Assembly: GCA_021778875.1 (NCBI GenBank)
Contig: JAJYBT010000194.1
Location: 1-6,009 of the forward strand
DNA: 6,009 bases
Direction: 5' to 3'
Source: Acidobacteriota bacterium
GTDB taxonomy: Bacteria > Acidobacteriota > Terriglobia > Terriglobales > Acidobacteriaceae
Numbering within the stretch: position 1 is the first letter of the stretch; each line of letters begins with the position of its first letter. Shown in pieces: positions 4,922 to 6,009 of this stretch. Both the position numbers and the translations under genes were made by a program. The notes below the pieces were generated by a model. That model had not been told where the DNA came from and ran no database searches. It saw nothing but the letters and a program-made list of their open reading frames with translations.

Positions 4922-6009
4922 TTACGACAGGACAAACTTCTCCGCAGCCGCGCTGAGAGCGACCATATCCTGCTCACTGCGCGCCTCAGTGTAAGCCCGC
5001 ACCACCGGCTCAGTGCCGGAGAGGCGATAGCACACCCACGAGCCATCCTCGAGGACGAGCTTGAGCCCGTCTGTGCGCACCACGCTGGACACCTTGCGCC
5101 CGCTCAGCTCGGCGGGATCGGCCTTCAACTTCTGAGTGAACGCGGCCTTGCGCTCCGGGGTCAAGCGGAAGTTCTCGCGAACAGGGTAGAAGGAACCAAC
5201 CTTGGCAAACAATTCCCTTAATTGGACGCCGAGGCTCTTGCCGCGGACGGCCACCATCTCCGCCACCAGCAGGCCAGCAATGACGCCATCCTTCTCCGGC
5301 ACGTGTCCGCGAATGGTCAGCCCGGCCGACTCTTCGCCGCCAATGGCGATCTTGTCGGCAATTATCAGCTCGCCGATGTACTTGAAACCCACGGGCGTCT
5401 CATAGAGCGGCACCTTGTGATGCTCGGCCAGCGCGTTGATCAGGTTGGTGGTGGCAACGCTCTTGGCCACGCCGTTCTTCCAGCCGCGCGTCTCCACCAG
5501 ATAGTCGAAGAGCAGGGCGATGATGTAGTTGGGCTGGATGAAGGCGCCGTCCTCGTCCACAATGCCAAAGCGATCCGCGTCGCCGTCGGTGGCGATGCCG
5601 ATCTGCGCGCCGACCTCCTTCATCTTCGCCCTGGCGTCGCCCAGAAGGTGGTCGTCGGGTTCGGGCGCATGGCCGCCGAAGAGCACGTCGCGGTAGTCGT
5701 GGACCGCCTCGACGTTGACCCCGGCATCGCGCAGCAGGTCGGTGGAGTAACTGCGTCCCGCGCCCCAGAAGGGGTCGTAGACCACCTTGATGCCGGACCT
5801 GGCGATGGCCTTCAGGTCCACCAGTTCGGCCAGCCGCTTGAGGAAGGCGGGCTTGACGTCGGCGGTTTCGAACTTATCCGCGAAGGGACTGGGAATGCCG
5901 CCGCCGGAGCTGAGCGTTTCAACCGCCGCCTCTATCTGCTTTGTCACCTCGGGCAGGGCGGGCGCACCGTCATGCGTGGAGAACTTGATGCCGTTGTACT
6001 CCGGCGGAT
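4922..6009 (-). CDS. Phosphoglucomutase/phosphomannomutase family protein, N-terminus outside window
   Basis: The frame is open to the right edge. The visible 361 residues begin PPEYNGIKF, which directly follows the serine of the T-A-S-H-N motif in this family. The phosphoserine itself and the N-terminal domain (roughly 100 aa) are therefore cut off. Visible motifs are the metal-binding loop TDGDADR (5570-5590), the sugar-binding loop GGEESAG (5321-5341) and the phosphate-binding loop RLSGTEPVVRAYTEA (about 4982-5026). Family enzymes interconvert hexose 6- and 1-phosphates through a phosphoserine intermediate and feed cell-envelope and storage sugars. Glucose versus mannose specificity is not decided; the GGEESAG form is common in phosphoglucomutase-like members. 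GlmM is less likely, because its loop is usually GGEQSGH. The GTG at 5947 is internal, not the start. The septum gene follows 18 bases after the TAA, consistent with one operon. Confidence 0.92.
   Translation of the reverse strand, partial: PPEYNGIKFSTHDGAPALPEVTKQIEAAVETLSSGGGIPSPFADKFETADVKPAFLKRLAELVDLKAIARSGIKVVYDPFWGAGRSYSTDLLRDAGVNVEAVHDYRDVLFGGHAPEPDDHLLGDARAKMKEVGAQIGIATDGDADRFGIVDEDGAFIQPNYIIALLFDYLVETRGWKNGVAKSVATTNLINALAEHHKVPLYETPVGFKYIGELIIADKIAIGGEESAGLTIRGHVPEKDGVIAGLLVAEMVAVRGKSLGVQLRELFAKVGSFYPVRENFRLTPERKAAFTQKLKADPAELSGRKVSSVVRTDGLKLVLEDGSWVCYRLSGTEPVVRAYTEARSEQDMVALSAAAEKFVLS

Noticed and set aside
5945..5947. GTG as the start of the phosphohexomutase
   Set aside because: The frame continues upstream to the window edge with the conserved PPEYNGIKF motif, so the true start lies outside the window.

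Overview
This is a GC-rich bacterial chromosomal window with densely packed genes, four on the + strand and three on the - strand. Gene content and protein style suggest a Gram-negative organism: a GlnD with two ACT domains, an EfpL/YeiP-type elongation factor, an outer-membrane OprB-type porin with signal peptide and C-terminal Phe, and a DivIC/FtsB-like protein beside a phosphohexomutase. My best guess is an acidobacterium (Terriglobia type). That guess rests on remembered protein similarity, not on a search.

Layout, left to right. (1) 2-892 (+) is the C-terminal part of GlnD, the PII uridylyl-transferase/uridylyl-removing enzyme. A strong 15-bp hairpin (908-944) follows it. (2) 1023-1598 (+) is an elongation factor P paralogue of the EfpL (YeiP) type. 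(3) 1639-1911 (-) is a small metal-sensing repressor of the CsoR/RcnR/FrmR family, convergent with efpL. (4) 1912-2028 is a divergent control region with two GC-tract palindromes whose centres are 22 bp apart. (5) 2029-3420 (+) is an OprB-family porin reading away from the repressor. (6) 3511-4428 (+) is a ROK-family sugar kinase without the usual zinc motif. (7) 4440-4470 is a hairpin terminator shared by convergent genes. (8) 4496-4903 (-) is a DivIC/FtsB-like septum protein. (9) 4922-6009 (-) is a phosphoglucomutase/phosphomannomutase that runs off the right edge just after its catalytic-serine motif.

How the genes may work together. The metal sensor, its tandem operators and the porin look like one regulatory unit in which a metal ion, or another thiol-reactive signal, controls an outer-membrane channel. 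The porin is followed on the same strand by a sugar kinase, and a phosphohexomutase lies nearby on the other strand. A sugar-uptake reading (porin, kinase, mutase) is therefore a competing or additional explanation. GlnD (nitrogen signalling), EfpL (translation of proline-rich stretches) and the septum protein are housekeeping genes with no evident link to this unit.

No RNA genes, insertion sequences, CRISPR arrays or phage genes were seen. No gap without a gene exceeds about 130 bases. I see no clearly new multi-gene system. The most interesting part is the metal sensor/tandem operator/porin arrangement.
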